Assembly: GCA_014904985.1 (NCBI GenBank)
Contig: MU128933.1
Location: 248,001 to 312,000 of the forward strand
Length of the DNA: 64,000 nucleotides
Source: Hydnum rufescens UP504
Lineage: Eukaryota > Basidiomycota > Agaricomycetes > Cantharellales > Hydnaceae
Reading direction: 5' to 3'
Positions 11,412 to 22,857 of this stretch are shown piece by piece; within the stretch, counting starts at the first letter, position 1, and each line of letters starts with the position of its first letter. The notes beneath the pieces were generated by a model that worked only from the letters and a program-made list of their open reading frames with translations, did not search any database and was not told where the DNA came from. The translations under genes were made by a program, and so were the position numbers.

Positions 11412-11487
11412 GCCACTGGAGCGTTGGAGTGTTGGCAAGGCGCTGTTGCGGCAATTCCCGACACAACTCAATACCGAAGTGTTCCTT
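11412..11487. promoter_or_regulatory. 76-bp divergent promoter between GLO3 and the AMPK beta gene
   Basis: Start codons at 11411 (minus) and 11488 (plus) leave 76 bp for both 5' regions. No TATA box is seen. Confidence 0.5.
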
Positions 11488-12720
11488 ATGGGCCAACAGA
11501 ATTCCTCAACAACCTCGCCTCGTCCCCCTGCGCAGGATCAAAAAAAGAGACCCCAGCCCCCACGTAGAACGAGTCTCGAACTACCAGACATCCACAAAAT
11601 GTCGATTTCCCACTTGAACCCCCGTAGACCACCAGCACCCTCAACGGCGCCTGCACCTATCCCCATTCCTCCTAGTAACATCCATGCCATGATTGATGTC
11701 GGAAACCATCTCGGATCTTCACCAATGTCCCCCTTCCATCATCCTCCGACTCCTCCACATCGATCGCGGTATAGCCCCCATGGCTCCCCTGTACCAGATA
11801 CAAGCCGGCGCCAAGACGACTCGCAACCAAGACGCTCCGATCCTGCGGCTCCCACTCCTGAGACGCATATCCATAGCAGTATTCCCCTCGGAATCACTCT
11901 CCCCGTCGCGGGAAACTCACCTCCACCCGAAGCTGGAGATGGATTAGTGCCAACCAACATAATCTGGCGTGCCGGCGGGAACAATGTTCTTCTTGCTGGT
12001 ACATTTGATAGTTCCTGGAGAGGCCGTGTACGATTGAATCCCGAGTACGTTTCCAGCACTTGCATGAGCATTATGTTCGCTGACGAAATTTCCAAGGCCT
12101 GGTGTGCCGAACACGTTTTCAGTGACTATCCGACTGCCACCAGGAAACCATCGCTTGAAATTTATCGTCGATGATCAATGGCGATGCTCCGACGACTACC
12201 CTACCGCAACAGATAATGACGGGCACCTGGTAAACTACATTGAAGTGCCAAACGTCTCAGGCTCGTCATCAGGATGGGATCCTTCGTCAGAGCCTTCCTC
12301 GCCCCAGCTTTCGCGCCAACAAACGCCGTTCGGAGGCGACATCCCTCCTCACTTAGCGCATTCCGCCCTACTAGAGGAGCAGTACCTCTCTCAGCGGATG
12401 CCGAATCCGCCTCCAATACCCCATCCTGCTGCCCTACCTCGCCACCTGGAGAAGGTCATCCTCAACGCCCAGAGGCACGGCCGGGATAGGGCGGTCATGG
12501 AAGGAGTGCGAGACGACAATTCCGTCCTGCCTATTCCAAATCATGTGGTACTCAATCATCTTGGCACCAGTGCTATTAAGAATGGGGTGCTAGCCGTTGC
12601 GACGACCATGAGATACCACAAAAAGGTATGTCTTCCAAATACTCACGATGGTGGCCTTGTCTTTAACTGTTGCGCCTCCAGTACATCTCCACCCTCTATT
12701 TCAAACCAGTATCGACTTAA
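11488..12720 (+). CDS. AMPK/SNF1 complex beta subunit (Sip2/Gal83 type)
   Basis: Scaffold subunit that joins the Snf1 kinase to its gamma subunit. Three exons (11488-12044, 12097-12625, 12682-12720) give 374 residues. The protein begins MGQQNSS, an N-myristoylation signature, which supports this ATG over any upstream one. A Pro/Ser-rich N-terminus is followed by a CBM48 glycogen-binding domain (NVLLAGTFDSSWRGR, TIRLPPGNHRLKFIVDDQWR, NYIEVPN), then the C-terminal ASC domain (DIPPHL, LPIPNHVVLNHLGTSAIKNGVLAVATTMRYHKKYISTLYFKP split by the last intron). Membrane attachment through myristate is inferred from the family. Confidence 0.92.
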
Positions 12721-12945
12721 ATTTCCGGGATGAGCATCCTTAATGTTTCGAGTAATGCCTTGTGTGTCTGTGTTCCCTGTACTTCGAGAATTACACTTGC
12801 TCCATGCGGCACTAGCAGCCGACAAACAATGTCCTTGTTATACTCCTCCTTAACTTACTATTTGTCCCGGGACTGAATAAAACCTTGAGTCTTGGCCTCT
12901 ACACATAAATTGGGTATAAATTGGCAGGGACCACGCGTAACACCA

Positions 12946-14175
12946 CTATCTCTTCGCTTTTCGCGGGGCGCTGGCAGGGGGGGTTTTTCTCTTCTTCCCA
13001 GACCCATGCGTATAGTCAGAATCTTCCTGTATTCGTTTCTTCGGTGTCTGTGTAATCGCTGCCACTGCGGTCTTCACGCGCTGAGAACATAAAGAAACAA
13101 ACGATTATAATATGTTCCGCGTGGAGTGAATGGATACAACGCACATTTGCCCTTGCAACAATGACCATCTCGTCGGCCTCAGACTCATCACCTAGCTCCA
13201 CATTATCGGGCTGAAATTTCTCGTTGTCATCTCGATATCCATGAGAGCGAACCCATCGATTCGATGGCATTGTTCTTCGAGGATCGTTCACGTCGCCGAG
13301 ATGTAGCAGAGGCTCAATCTCATGTTCAGTTCCAGGGTAGCCATCCTCGTCTTCAACCTTTGTTGCTGCCTCAGACATACCCTTGAGATGTGGGCTGGAT
13401 TTGGGGATATCATACGCTTGTTTATGACGAGTAGAGACGGAACCAGGTTGATTTCCGGTAAGACGGTTTGGGGTTTTCTGGTTCGTTCTTATCCCCTTCG
13501 TACTCAAGGATGCTACACCAGGTGCCTAGGAAGGGGAGATCGCATCAAGACCGAGTGTGACGAATGGGGAAAAAATTACCGTAGAGGCATGAAGGGCTTG
13601 GATCAGAGCATCAATTTGGGCAGTCCGTACTTCACGTGCGGCTTCCATGCGAGTACATTGGTCGTGCCACCGATGTGCTTCATCCCGAGCTTGAGCCAAA
13701 GCTTGGGTTTGAATTTGATTGGTAAAATCGGACTGTGGAAAGACATTATGAACGCCAGACAACTTCCAGGTAGAAGAACAGAATGGCACAGTTTCTCGAA
13801 GGTTTTGCGCCTCCTTCGCGCATGCGGAGAGCTGAAGATACAATTAAACGCTTGTATAGAGAATACATATCAAGAACATACTTGATGCTCCAATTGGACG
13901 ATTCGTTCATTAGCATTGGCAAGCTAAACACATAAGTTGCACTCCTAGAAACCATTCCTGGGGGAGTAACGCACTTACATCGGTCACAAGAGTGTCTCGT
14001 TCTTCGCACACCCTGTTGTATTCCTCAATGTTGATATTCGATCTGCATTCTCGAAGCTGTGACTCATAATTTAGCATCAACACACATGGTTATTATTTAG
14101 TCCACGAACGATGGCTTGCAATTTGGATTCCTGATTGTTGAGGTTGTGGATGACTGCAAGCAGTTCATCATGCAT
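12946..14175 (-). CDS. coiled-coil protein of unknown function
   Basis: Seven exons (14110-14175, 13979-14056, 13882-13923, 13790-13831, 13580-13732, 13145-13525, 12946-13080) join in frame to 298 residues. I do not recognise the family. The N-terminal half is helical with heptad-like stretches (DELLAVIHNLNNQESKLQAI, ERIVQLEHQLSACAKEAQNL, ARDEAHRWHDQCTRMEAARE), which suggests a coiled coil. The middle is polar and acidic (PGTEHEIEPLLHLGDVNDP). The C-terminus is strongly basic (TPKKRIQEDSDYTHGSGKKR, then KTPPASAPRKAKR), which looks like a nuclear localisation or nucleic-acid-binding tail. It lies head-to-head with UTP30 with 71 bp between starts. A nuclear role is inference from the basic tail only. 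Confidence 0.72.
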
Positions 14176-14246
14176 GGTCGGATTTGCTTCCGTTCACGGC
14201 GAGCGCCGACGCCGTCCTCGAAAATTACCTCTATCATATACTAATC
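14176..14246. promoter_or_regulatory. 71-bp divergent promoter
   Basis: Lies between the ATG of the coiled-coil gene (14175, minus) and that of the UTP30-like gene (14247, plus). No TATA box is seen. Confidence 0.45.
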
Positions 14247-15464
14247 ATGACTGAAGGCCTTATCGACTCTCATGTATCCCACGCTCAGGCTCGTGCTGCA
14301 ATCCAGGCACTGATTTCCCACATCCGAAAATCCACATCGCAGAGTGAGAAATTGGAGCTTCTTGGGCCCAAGGAAGACTACGTCTGGCTTGTCCTTGCCA
14401 CAAAGCGAATGCACCCAGTGGCGAAACTCAAGCCATGCAAGATGTACGCGTTTTTTTTTTCCTTTCCAGATAATCCAACCACTCCTGATCGCGATCGGCG
14501 ATGTAGACCATTGGCACACTCTCTGGTGGACCCAAAGGATAATTCTATCTGTCTGATCACCAAGGATCCACAACGCCAATACAAGGATCTCCTAGCAGCG
14601 AAGGGCGTTGATTTCGTCTCGCGTGTAGTCGGCGTTGAAAAACTGAAAGGCAAATATAAGCCCTTTGAAACACGGAGGCAACTCTTGCGAGAAAGCGGTT
14701 TGTTCTTGGCGGACGAGAGGGTAGTACCTTTACTTCCAAAGTTACTGGGAAAGATGTTCTTCGAGGCTAAAAAGTATGTTTCCCTTTATGAGCTCAGGGA
14801 ATACGTTGACGAATGGACACCAGGCAGCCAATTCCAGTTTGTCTTACGAAGAGGGATATAAAAGGCGAACTCGAAGGCGCGATTTCGTCCACGTATATGC
14901 ATCAAAATAAGGGGACGTGCACGTGCGTTGATGAACAGGCTGCAGATCGATGCAATGTATTTACTTCAGCTATCCAGCTCGATAAAAATTGCCCTCAGCT
15001 CGGAAACAGCGCAGCACATGGTCGAAAACTTGGTGATTGCACTCCCTGTGATCGTTACGAATACTCCAGGGGGTTGGGAAAATGTACAAAGTCTCCATAT
15101 CAAGACTTCCCAAAGTGTCAGCCTTCCGATCTGGAGCTGTGACTTGGGAGTTGGTATGCGGTCTACGAATATCGATGACCCTACGCCAGGCGCCGACGGG
15201 ACCAAAGATACAAAGCATAATGCGACCCCTCGTACGGCGCCATCAAGACCTTCATCTTCACCCGCCACCAATAAAACTACTTTGACAACAAGCACCCCTC
15301 CTTCGCAGGACGCCATCGTACCGATTGGATTGAGCATCGCAGAGCTCAAATTGAAGCGAATCAGACGATTGGAAGCAAAGAAAGAGATGGTGGCAAAGGG
15401 GAAAACGAAGTTATTAGGGCGAGGGGTCAAAGGGAGTGTCCTTGGGAAAGTGCCAGTGGCATAG
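14247..15464 (+). CDS. UTP30: ribosomal L1-domain protein, Utp30/RSL1D1-like ribosome biogenesis factor
   Basis: Nucleolar pre-ribosome factor of the L1-domain family (Utp30/Cic1 in yeast, RSL1D1 in animals). Four exons (14247-14443, 14507-14773, 14824-14922, 14978-15464) give 349 residues. The L1 domain shows KIPLAHSLVDPKDNSICLIT, KDPQRQYKDLL, LFLADERVVPLLPKLLGK, and the closing NKGTCTSIKIAL and TPGGWENVQSLHIKTSQSV. The C-terminal 100 residues are Thr/Ser-rich and end in a Lys/Arg-rich helix (ELKLKRIRRLEAKKEM). I start at MTEGLIDSHVSHAQA, the first Met of the conserved region. Utp30 and Cic1 cannot be told apart with certainty from sequence reading alone. Confidence 0.85.
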
Positions 15465-15631
15465 ATAGATTTAGCGCACCCCGCTGGGTTGCCTAGCAGC
15501 ATTGCATAAAAGGTACATTGTCCCTTGTGAGACTGCAGTGGGAATGCTTGATATTACAATCAGAAGCATGCTGGTTTGAGAGCGACGAAGTAACACACAG
15601 TAGCGACAGGTACTGGGGATAGGAAATGGTA

Positions 15632-17268
15632 TTATAATAGGCTCGCCCATTGCTCGAGATCGACACCGTTCGCGCGGGCAAGAATGATCCATTGGTGTTT
15701 CTAAGCGAGCAGACTTAGTGCAATACACGCGACAGGTGAGCTTCATTATCCTTACCAATAGCTCCTTGGGAGTGGGTCTTTCGTCGGGATCCTTCTTTAA
15801 ACAAAGGTCTAAGAATTCCTCGCTTTCGATGGGGAATTTCCCTTCAGGTGTCAACCTCGGCGCTGGCTCATTAACAATGTGCTGCAACAGCTCGAGGATT
15901 GACATCGTCATGCCACCGCCTTCTAAGCTTACTCCTCTACTCTTCCGTTTGTCCCGCTGAGACGCTTTACTGTCCTTTTTCTTTGGCCGAGAAGGCGGAA
16001 GAGGTTGGAGAGACAATGGGCGTCCATAGTGGACCGTGGAATCAGCGTTGTGAGGGGACAAAGTGCCCTCAAAATCGTTAAAGTCGGAGTCGTCAGAGTC
16101 GTCGGAATCCGCAAAAGGGAAACGGCCGAGCGCAAGCTCGATCAGGCTTATTCCCAAAGACCAGACGTCCGATTTGACAGTATACTGGGCGCCTTGTATA
16201 CGCTCAGGCTGTGGGGGTAGATTAGGTGAGAACCCACCGTGCTGCTAGCAGTGCCAATTATTGCTTACGCTCATGTAAGTGGAAGTGCCGACAAATGTAT
16301 CGGCTATGGAATTAATAAGTTCGCCTGATACTCCAAAATCACAGATTTTGATGTGACCCCGGGAATTGATGAGAATATTAGATGGTTTGATGTCTGGTGA
16401 CTTCACTATTAAAAATAGACGAAGGGAGATACACTTGATGACTGACCGCGATGGATGATGCGATGTGCATCATACAGGTATGTCAAACCTTCCAAGACCG
16501 CGAGAGAGATCTTCGCCACGATATCGATGGGTATTGGACCGAACTTTTTATATACGCTATCGAGGCTCCCCTTATCCATAAACTCCATGCAGATGCATAT
16601 GTGAGGATCAGCGACAAAGGCGCCGTAAAACGAAACGATATAGGGGGAATTGCAATCGTGCATGATCTGAAGTTCGCGAAGGATCTGTTTTCGCACTGCT
16701 GGCTTGGCATCGATCAATACAACCTAAGAAAGAGACCTTAACGACTCGGTATAGGGTTAATAGACCACCCTACTTTTTTGGCCATGATTGTCTGTGTTGG
16801 CCCATGCTCCACCTTGCTTACAGTGCCCCCATTTCCTTGACCAAGCTCGCCGATTGTCTTCAAGTCCTCTAGAGTAAGATCAAGTCTAGCGTCTGGATTC
16901 CGGATGTCGAGGGTTGCTAGTTGTTCTTGGAGTTTATGATGATAAGTGGCTCGCTGCGCAGAAGCTAGTGTAGCTGAGGTGGGGGCGGAATGGAATGCAT
17001 TAACCGTGAGAAGGGTAGGTGAAACAGGCTTATTTGCAGAAGCGTCTGGAATCACTTTGGACTTGGAAAGGTCCATGGCTGGGGGTTTCCGTCTCCCCCC
17101 AGTGGGCACATTGGGAGGTGCGCGCGTAGCGATCGCACGTATCTTTGATGTGCCATCCACGATTGGAGGTGGATTGTTAGGGATTGGTGCTTCCTCGGGC
17201 GGTGGGGGCGGCACGTCAAGCTGTAGGGCCTTGAAGTTCCGTTTCTTCCTAACAATCGGAGTAGACAT
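15632..17268 (-). CDS. STE7: MAP kinase kinase, Ste7/Fuz7/Byr1 type
   Basis: Dual-specificity MAPKK of the pheromone/morphogenesis cascade. Five exons (16774-17268, 16447-16723, 16269-16393, 15756-16208, 15632-15700) give 472 residues. After a Pro-rich N-terminus with a basic docking-like start ([16 protein letters not shown]), the kinase domain has [26 protein letters not shown] and DFGVSG, and the activation loop [20 protein letters not shown] with the Ser and Thr phosphorylation sites; its Ser-Ile-Ala-Asp-Thr spacing and flanks match Ste7/Fuz7 rather than Mkk1 or Pbs2. A Ser/Asp-rich and Lys-rich insert of about 60 residues sits between subdomains IX and X. The last exon ([18 protein letters not shown]) completes subdomain XI. 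The ATG follows the ALG6 stop by only 77 bp. Confidence 0.92.
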
Positions 17269-17345
17269 GTTCAGCGGAATCTAATTATCGGCAATATCCA
17301 TTCGACGCGATTGCATTTATCCATCAAGTGATCCTTATTAGTTCC

Positions 17346-19809
17346 TTATTGTCGTCTACGCAACACTAAGCCCGAAATACTAATTTCCCTTTCCTCGCGT
17401 AACTCCACTGGGGCCAGACCACTTGTTGTCCGCGTCCGTGCTGGGAACGATCTTTCGTCCTTATGACGAGGGGCACCCAAGGATGATATGGCCCAGCCGA
17501 CTTCGACTTGACGCCTCATACCCCAAAGCCAGCATACTCCAAATACAGGCGCACAAAGGAGAACATTGAGGACCGCGTATAGATCAGGATATCGTGATGG
17601 CGGGGGAACGAAGCATTCTCCAATATGTAGCATCGTTATGATCCCATACACCACCTACCAAAAAATTCTTCCGTTAGTTCGAATCGCACTGAGTCGATGA
17701 TTGTACGCACTAAACTAAAGCCCTTAATGAATGATTTGGGCATGGAGACTGGGTTGTATCCTAGTAAGTAGTTCCAAAATGCGATTAGGAGAATATATTG
17801 GAGTTGCTGTCCGTCTCGTTGCAACAAGGGCCACATACTATAACGCCCCGTGATTGTTAAATAAAGCGCGGGAGAAAGAGCCGGCGAAAGTCTTCGCACC
17901 TGAAAGTCGCGACATTGTTGAAGAGTAACCCCCATTCCCATGTTCTAGCATCCGACACACTCACATCCTCGCGCGCACTTGCGAGAAGAGTGAGCGGCAG
18001 GAGCGGCAATAGAATCGACTTCTCGTGAACTTGGAATGAGAACATGAAGAAAGCGAGAGAGCTGTTGAACAATGCGTAGGGCAATAACGCAATAGCCGGC
18101 GAAGGAATACTAGAGGGGATCAAACGACGGGCAGAGGATTCAGGAGAAGACTGAATTTGTGATGACGCTGATTGTTTCTCCCCATTCCGTTCGGAACTGG
18201 AAGACCAACTAACAGTCAAGATGTGGAGGGTGCTTGGCAGGATTCCACCCAGAGTAGCGCACAGGGCCATGATTGGCAATAGGCCACGAGCCCACTCCTG
18301 CTCACGCCATTTGACGAGAACATTCGAGGCGCACCAGAAGTTAGCAACTTTGTCTTCAAAAAGACCGCGTGCGAAAGGAAATATACGAGCAATGGGCTGA
18401 AGTATAGTTTCAGGGAACGGCGTTTGAAGGAACGGGGCGAAGAGAAGAAGCACGGTCGAAATTCCCGCCGCAGCTAGGGAAGCGAAGAGCGTGATCCTGG
18501 GACGAAACCCCAAACCCTATGAGTGTGCATAAACTGTCGGTTTGAAGGTGTTCTTACCCTCGAGAATCTCGAAGATATAAGCACTTGCCAAACAAGTAGC
18601 CAAAAATAGCTGGCGCATAATATAGGGCCATTTGCTTGAAGCCCATGCTCAGAACAAATACAATAGCGCCCAAGACATCGTAACCCATATGGAATAAATT
18701 AATAGACCAGAGAGTGAGCCCGAGCATGACCGAGTTATATCTGAACGTCTTTTACTTCATATCGCGAATGCACGTTGAAGAGGATTTTCTTACTGAAAAT
18801 GGCCATGATCGATCAGTATCAAGGATGGTTGGAACAAGAGCATTAATACTGCGATTGCCTGATTTAATAGCACGTTAGCTCAGCCTGGGAAGGAGACGAA
18901 TCTGGGCATCATACACCCACCTGCGTGCGATGCGAGCGGGACTTCCACCATCGTCGGCAGAAGAAAACAACCGCGGGAATATAGATCAGCAAATCAAGTA
19001 CAATCACAGTAAACCGTAGATACGATTTGCTCTCCGGGTTCTCCACCCCACGGGACGTTGAAAGCATAAACCAATCTGGGTTGATGGTGCTCCCACTACT
19101 CTGAACTGAGTCAGAAGAAAAATAACAGAGATGGGAGATCAGACACTCACACATAACCACAAACCCAGCTAACGTATGCAGTCAAAGGAGGATAATCCAG
19201 ACCCCAGTATGGGAGATCATAGAAGTACCATTGTCTTATCGGAAGATGGAGAGTGATTTCCATCCAATGCCGTTGAGCTTCGTAATCTCCGAAGGTTGGT
19301 GAGTCGCCTCGCCCTGAAACACAGCATCGGAATAATGGAAAAGGTGGAAGTGAATCGATCGCGATGTACCAGAATAACCTCCCATGCCAACACTCCAACG
19401 AGACCACAGAGCGCCGGCAATTGACAATGGAATAACCCAGTCTTTTAGACCCATCCCTCCCATCCATCGGATCCACCGCCGTGCCATACTGCCCTCTACA
19501 GGGCGGCGTCCGTACAAAGTACTTGTGCGTGTTTGGGACAATGCTCCATGGGCATGATCATCTCCATAATCCGTCTCCGATCTGTACAGGTCACGATATT
19601 GAACAAGAGCCAGAAAGCTGTGCATATCGATCTCAGAGGACTCACCCGAAATGACTACGGAACGTGGAATTTGAAGCTATACTGGGGTCGCGTGCTTTGC
19701 CAGATTTTCTTGATTCGACTCCAAATGCAGCGCGAAGGGCGGATTCCGAGAGTGGAAGGCCTCGTGGACGCGAAGACGACGGCACAGGGGATTCAGAGCG
19801 CCTAGGCAT
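17346..19809 (-). CDS. ALG6: ALG6, dolichyl-P-Glc:Man9GlcNAc2-PP-dolichol alpha-1,3-glucosyltransferase
   Basis: ER-membrane enzyme that adds the first glucose to the lipid-linked N-glycan precursor. The N-terminal region is cytosolic and Ser/Arg-rich ([17 protein letters not shown]). The first luminal loop has [17 protein letters not shown] and [19 protein letters not shown], the signature of ALG6/ALG8 enzymes; flanking sequence fits ALG6. Multiple membrane helices follow, with [53 protein letters not shown] and [16 protein letters not shown]. At least eight short introns are present. The start ATG (19807-19809) is the first in frame and lies 187 bp from the divergent VPS71 start. The C-terminal 40 residues are Arg-rich and less certain. 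Confidence 0.92.
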
Positions 19810-19996
19810 ACTTCAGCAGTAACAGTACGTGAGAAATTCTGTCACAGTGACGTGAACTCTCGCTGATTCCGTCGGCCTCGCCCGCGTTCCCACGGTCCAA
19901 GGTTGCCTCGTAATCACTGGTTGTTGGACGGGCCGACGAACGAGACCTTGAATAAAGGACCCTTACCCTAAGCGGTGTAATAAGTCGGTATCACAT
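19810..19996. promoter_or_regulatory. 187-bp divergent promoter between ALG6 and VPS71
   Basis: This is the shared 5' region of two divergent genes. No clear TATA element is seen. The VPS71 boundary depends on its uncertain first exon. Confidence 0.4.
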
Positions 19997-20695
19997 ATGC
20001 CTCCTCGTGCGGCACCAGTTGTTCGCAAGAAATGTGATCTAGTGGCTCTTTTTTTCAGCCTGCCAACGCCACTAATCAGCATACTCCAGCTTCTCGACAG
20101 TCTCAAGCTCAGGCGGTAGCATTTTCTCATGCAGGGAGCGTCCCTCCCGAACAAATCGCTCGGCGCAAGAAACGCCACTTAGATGAGCTCGAAGTGTGTA
20201 CAGGAACCCCTGCTACTTCACGGCATAATTAATTCACTGCGTTTGATAGAGATCCAATTACACCGAGCCAAAATTTGCAATAATTAGCGGAGAAGGCAAT
20301 GAAGGTGAACAAGGGACCGCGAAGGACCGCATGCGCTCCACCATTTCTGACAAGAAACGCAAGTCGAGTGTGGCCGTCCGTCGGGTCTTATTGTATCGTA
20401 AGAATCTAGCGACACTGCTTGAAGAATTCGTAAGCCCACATTTTGGATTACCTATTTACTTCTAACTACAACCAAGCCTACTTTGTGAGGGTAGTCTTCA
20501 TCCATGTCCTCTACGTCGTCTGGACCGACGTATCTCACTGCGGTGGCTCCAGTGCCACCCACTCCCCGTCGACCGTTCTGTTCCGTCTGTGGCTACTGGG
20601 GGAATTATTCCTGCCAAAAGTGCGGGATGCATTATTGCACCATTTCATGTCGCGCTACTCACGATGAAACGCGCTGTGAGAAACGTATTGTTTGA
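19997..20695 (+). CDS. VPS71: HIT-type zinc finger protein Vps71/Swc6 (ZNHIT1), SWR1 complex subunit
   Basis: Subunit of the SWR1 chromatin remodeller that deposits H2A.Z. The C-terminal exon (20495-20695) encodes SGPTYLTAVAPVPPTPRRPF followed by a HIT zinc finger (CSVCGYWGNYSCQKC, then GMHYCTISCRATHDETRC) and ends at KRIV, exactly as in ZNHIT1. Upstream exons 20059-20193 and 20250-20429 carry RRKKRHLDELERSNY and VAVRRVLLYRKNLATLLEEF, also conserved. The first exon (MPPRAAP) is the least certain: it needs an intron of about 40 nt ending at 20058 and a GTTGTT or GTTCGC donor. The total is about 178 residues, slightly longer than the human protein. Confidence 0.85.
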
Positions 20696-21488
20696 AAAGA
20701 CCAAACACGGTCGAAGGGGAGAACTCATTGAAACTTAGCCTCATAATATGGGATGTAGTTATAATTAGAATCCAATGGGCAATACAAGCATGCACTCCTA
20801 GCATGGTCGCTAAATTCTTACGATACAATAGGGTGCACGGCACGCATTCCTTGTTAGAAATGGTTGAGCATAGGGTGTTTCGCGGTCCTCATGCCAGGTT
20901 CAATTATTATACGTTTTGGTTAACGTTCGAGGAAAACATGGTGGGGATGGGTAATATATAGTCGCGGGCTCCAGACTCGCGTGGAAACATAACCGAACCA
21001 ATTCGACGGTGAGTTATAAAGGTTGGATGCATGGCTGGCAGTCGTTGCACATGTATACCCAGGTAGTTCGTAGAGTCTGTTTCCGAGACTACAGCCACGA
21101 TGACCAGCTGCAGGTCCAGAGAGCATGCGTGTTTTGCACCATGAAGTAATTTATTAAGGGCATCTAAATCCCATCGTTACCACACCTTTAAATTTGTCCA
21201 ATATTATCGGGCCAGTGCGAGACCAAACAGTAAGCAGAAAAAACTCGGTAGAACAGGTCGGGGGCCCCGTGGCCGATCAGCTAGACTCGCAAATACAAGG
21301 ACGAGTATCCCCAGTATGGAATGAGCCAGGTGTTAAGATTCGAAGAGATCACATGGCATTCAAGTTTCGAAGGCATAGCACGATCACTCTGGAGCCGGTT
21401 TAACCATTCCTTTATTCAAATGATTCAACAGTAAAAAGAGTACCTAGACCCGTAGCAGTCTTGAAATATCATAGGTTCGTCATGTCGA
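20696..21488. other. convergent intergenic region between VPS71 and IWR1
   Basis: About 790 bp, AT-richer than its surroundings. Open frames up to 89 codons on both strands are unconvincing. I see no gene, RNA or repeat. Confidence 0.45.
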
Positions 21489-22813
21489 CTAGTCCTCATG
21501 GTCATCTATCTCATCCATATCGTCATCGCTGTAGTCGGCTAGAAAGCGGGTCACTACGGAGGACCCGAAATCAAGACGATGTCCACGTACGGCCACGATC
21601 ACTGCCCCAATTCGCATCGTCACTATCAGTCTCATCGGGGTAATCGTTTGCAGGGTTATTTTCATCTATGATGGGATCGTCTAGTTACTGACGGTATGGA
21701 GCGAGATGTCGACGAACCATTGGAATCAGGGTCTTCATCATCAACGTAGTCTGAGTCCGTTTCGTCATCCGAATCATTCAGGAATTCGATTCGGTCCTCG
21801 GGACGAACCATACTGCCCAAAATTTGAATGAGCAGTGGGATTTTGCTAGAAAACAGCCCCGCCTACACGAGTCCGACATTCGCGAGCTGGTCGAGATCCA
21901 TGGATTGGCCCGCTTTCTCTTTTTTGTCATAGTAGAAGACGTCGTACACAAAGTCCGGGGGCGCATTTGGAGCCTCGGATCGAGTGGCGGCGGCCGACGC
22001 CATGGGAGACGGTAACGAAGGACGCACATTTTGTACTATGGGTACGCTCGTACGAAAATTCCCGTTGATTACTGGAAACAAAGGAGAGCTTACGGGATAA
22101 ATAATCGCGAACCATGGTGCTGAACATTTCCATTTCCGGGTCGTGAGGTTCTGGGGCTATGTTCGGTACGTTCCCCGGAAGATCGATGCCATCGTAGAGC
22201 GTGATGGAGTCTTTGGAAGAGGGTTCATCATGGGGATGTTGAGGAGTATCGGGGCTAGAGAAGATTGAAATTAGTGGCTCACTACACAAGGTGCGCACAA
22301 ACATACACTGACGATTCGGTGGAGGGCGATGTGCTGTTGAGATCTGCTTTCACGATGTTGTATTGGCGCGGTCCAGGGCCAGATCGATTATTGGGAATGG
22401 GTCCGGGAGGTTTTGTGGGATCCACAGTATCCGGTATTGAAGATAATGAAGAAATTCGATTCTAGCGCGAGAATGGGGGTGCCAGGATGAGGAAATATTC
22501 CAAATACGTATACCATGCTGGATACCTGAAGCTCGCGGGTGTTAGCCTCGTGCTGAAAGAAGCGTTCTTCATCAACCGTCTCTAGAAACTTAAAGATTCC
22601 TGGATGACGTCCAAAGGTTGCATCGCGGTATTTCTTTCTGGGGAGATCGACAACTAGTGTATACGTATATAGGCAGCGAGTTCAAATATCATGCCGCGAA
22701 AAGAACCAAGTACCAAGTGCATCCAGTGGCTCTTCGCTCCGTTTCCGCTTGATTCGAAGGAGAGTTAAGCTACTCTGATTCGCACTTGAGGCGTCTCGCT
22801 GTGGCAGTTCCAT
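21489..22813 (-). CDS. IWR1: Iwr1-like protein, RNA polymerase II nuclear import adaptor
   Basis: Iwr1 (SLC7A6OS in animals) binds assembled RNA polymerase II and carries it into the nucleus. The N-terminal exon gives MELPQRDASSANQ and then the family signature LTLLRIKRKRSEEPLDALVV, which doubles as a basic nuclear import signal. Middle exons have GIFKFLETVDEERFFQ and RQYNIVKADLN. The conserved Iwr1 core PDFVYDVFYYDKKEK is followed by DLDQLANVGLV, and the acidic tail runs DDETDSDYVDDEDPDSN, DYPDETDSDDANWGSD and DYSDDDMDEIDDHED to a TAG at 21489-21491. The last intron is best taken with a GTACGT donor, because ignoring it would end the protein early at 21571. The start lies 44 bp from the divergent MRPL7 start. 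Confidence 0.87.
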
Positions 22814-22857
22814 CTCCGGATGGGGCCGGCGGAATCAAAGGACAGAAAGCGCCAACC
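22814..22857. promoter_or_regulatory. 44-bp divergent promoter core between IWR1 and MRPL7
   Basis: Start codons at 22813 (minus) and 22858 (plus) leave 44 bp. The first ATG in the MRPL7 frame is at 22858; further upstream that frame runs into IWR1 coding sequence without another ATG. Confidence 0.55.

Noticed and set aside
13016..13507. Read-through end of the coiled-coil protein (...SDYTDTEETNTGRF)
   Set aside because: A GTGCGT donor at 13144 with a CAG acceptor at 13081 gives a longer, basic C-terminus ending at 12946 and an exact multiple of three; the read-through version is intron sequence.
21571..21573. Earlier stop for IWR1
   Set aside because: A canonical GTACGT donor just before it joins to a typical acidic Iwr1 tail ending at 21489.
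22786..22857. Longer MRPL7 start in the frame upstream of 22858
   Set aside because: The upstream part begins with TTG, not ATG, and overlaps IWR1 coding sequence.
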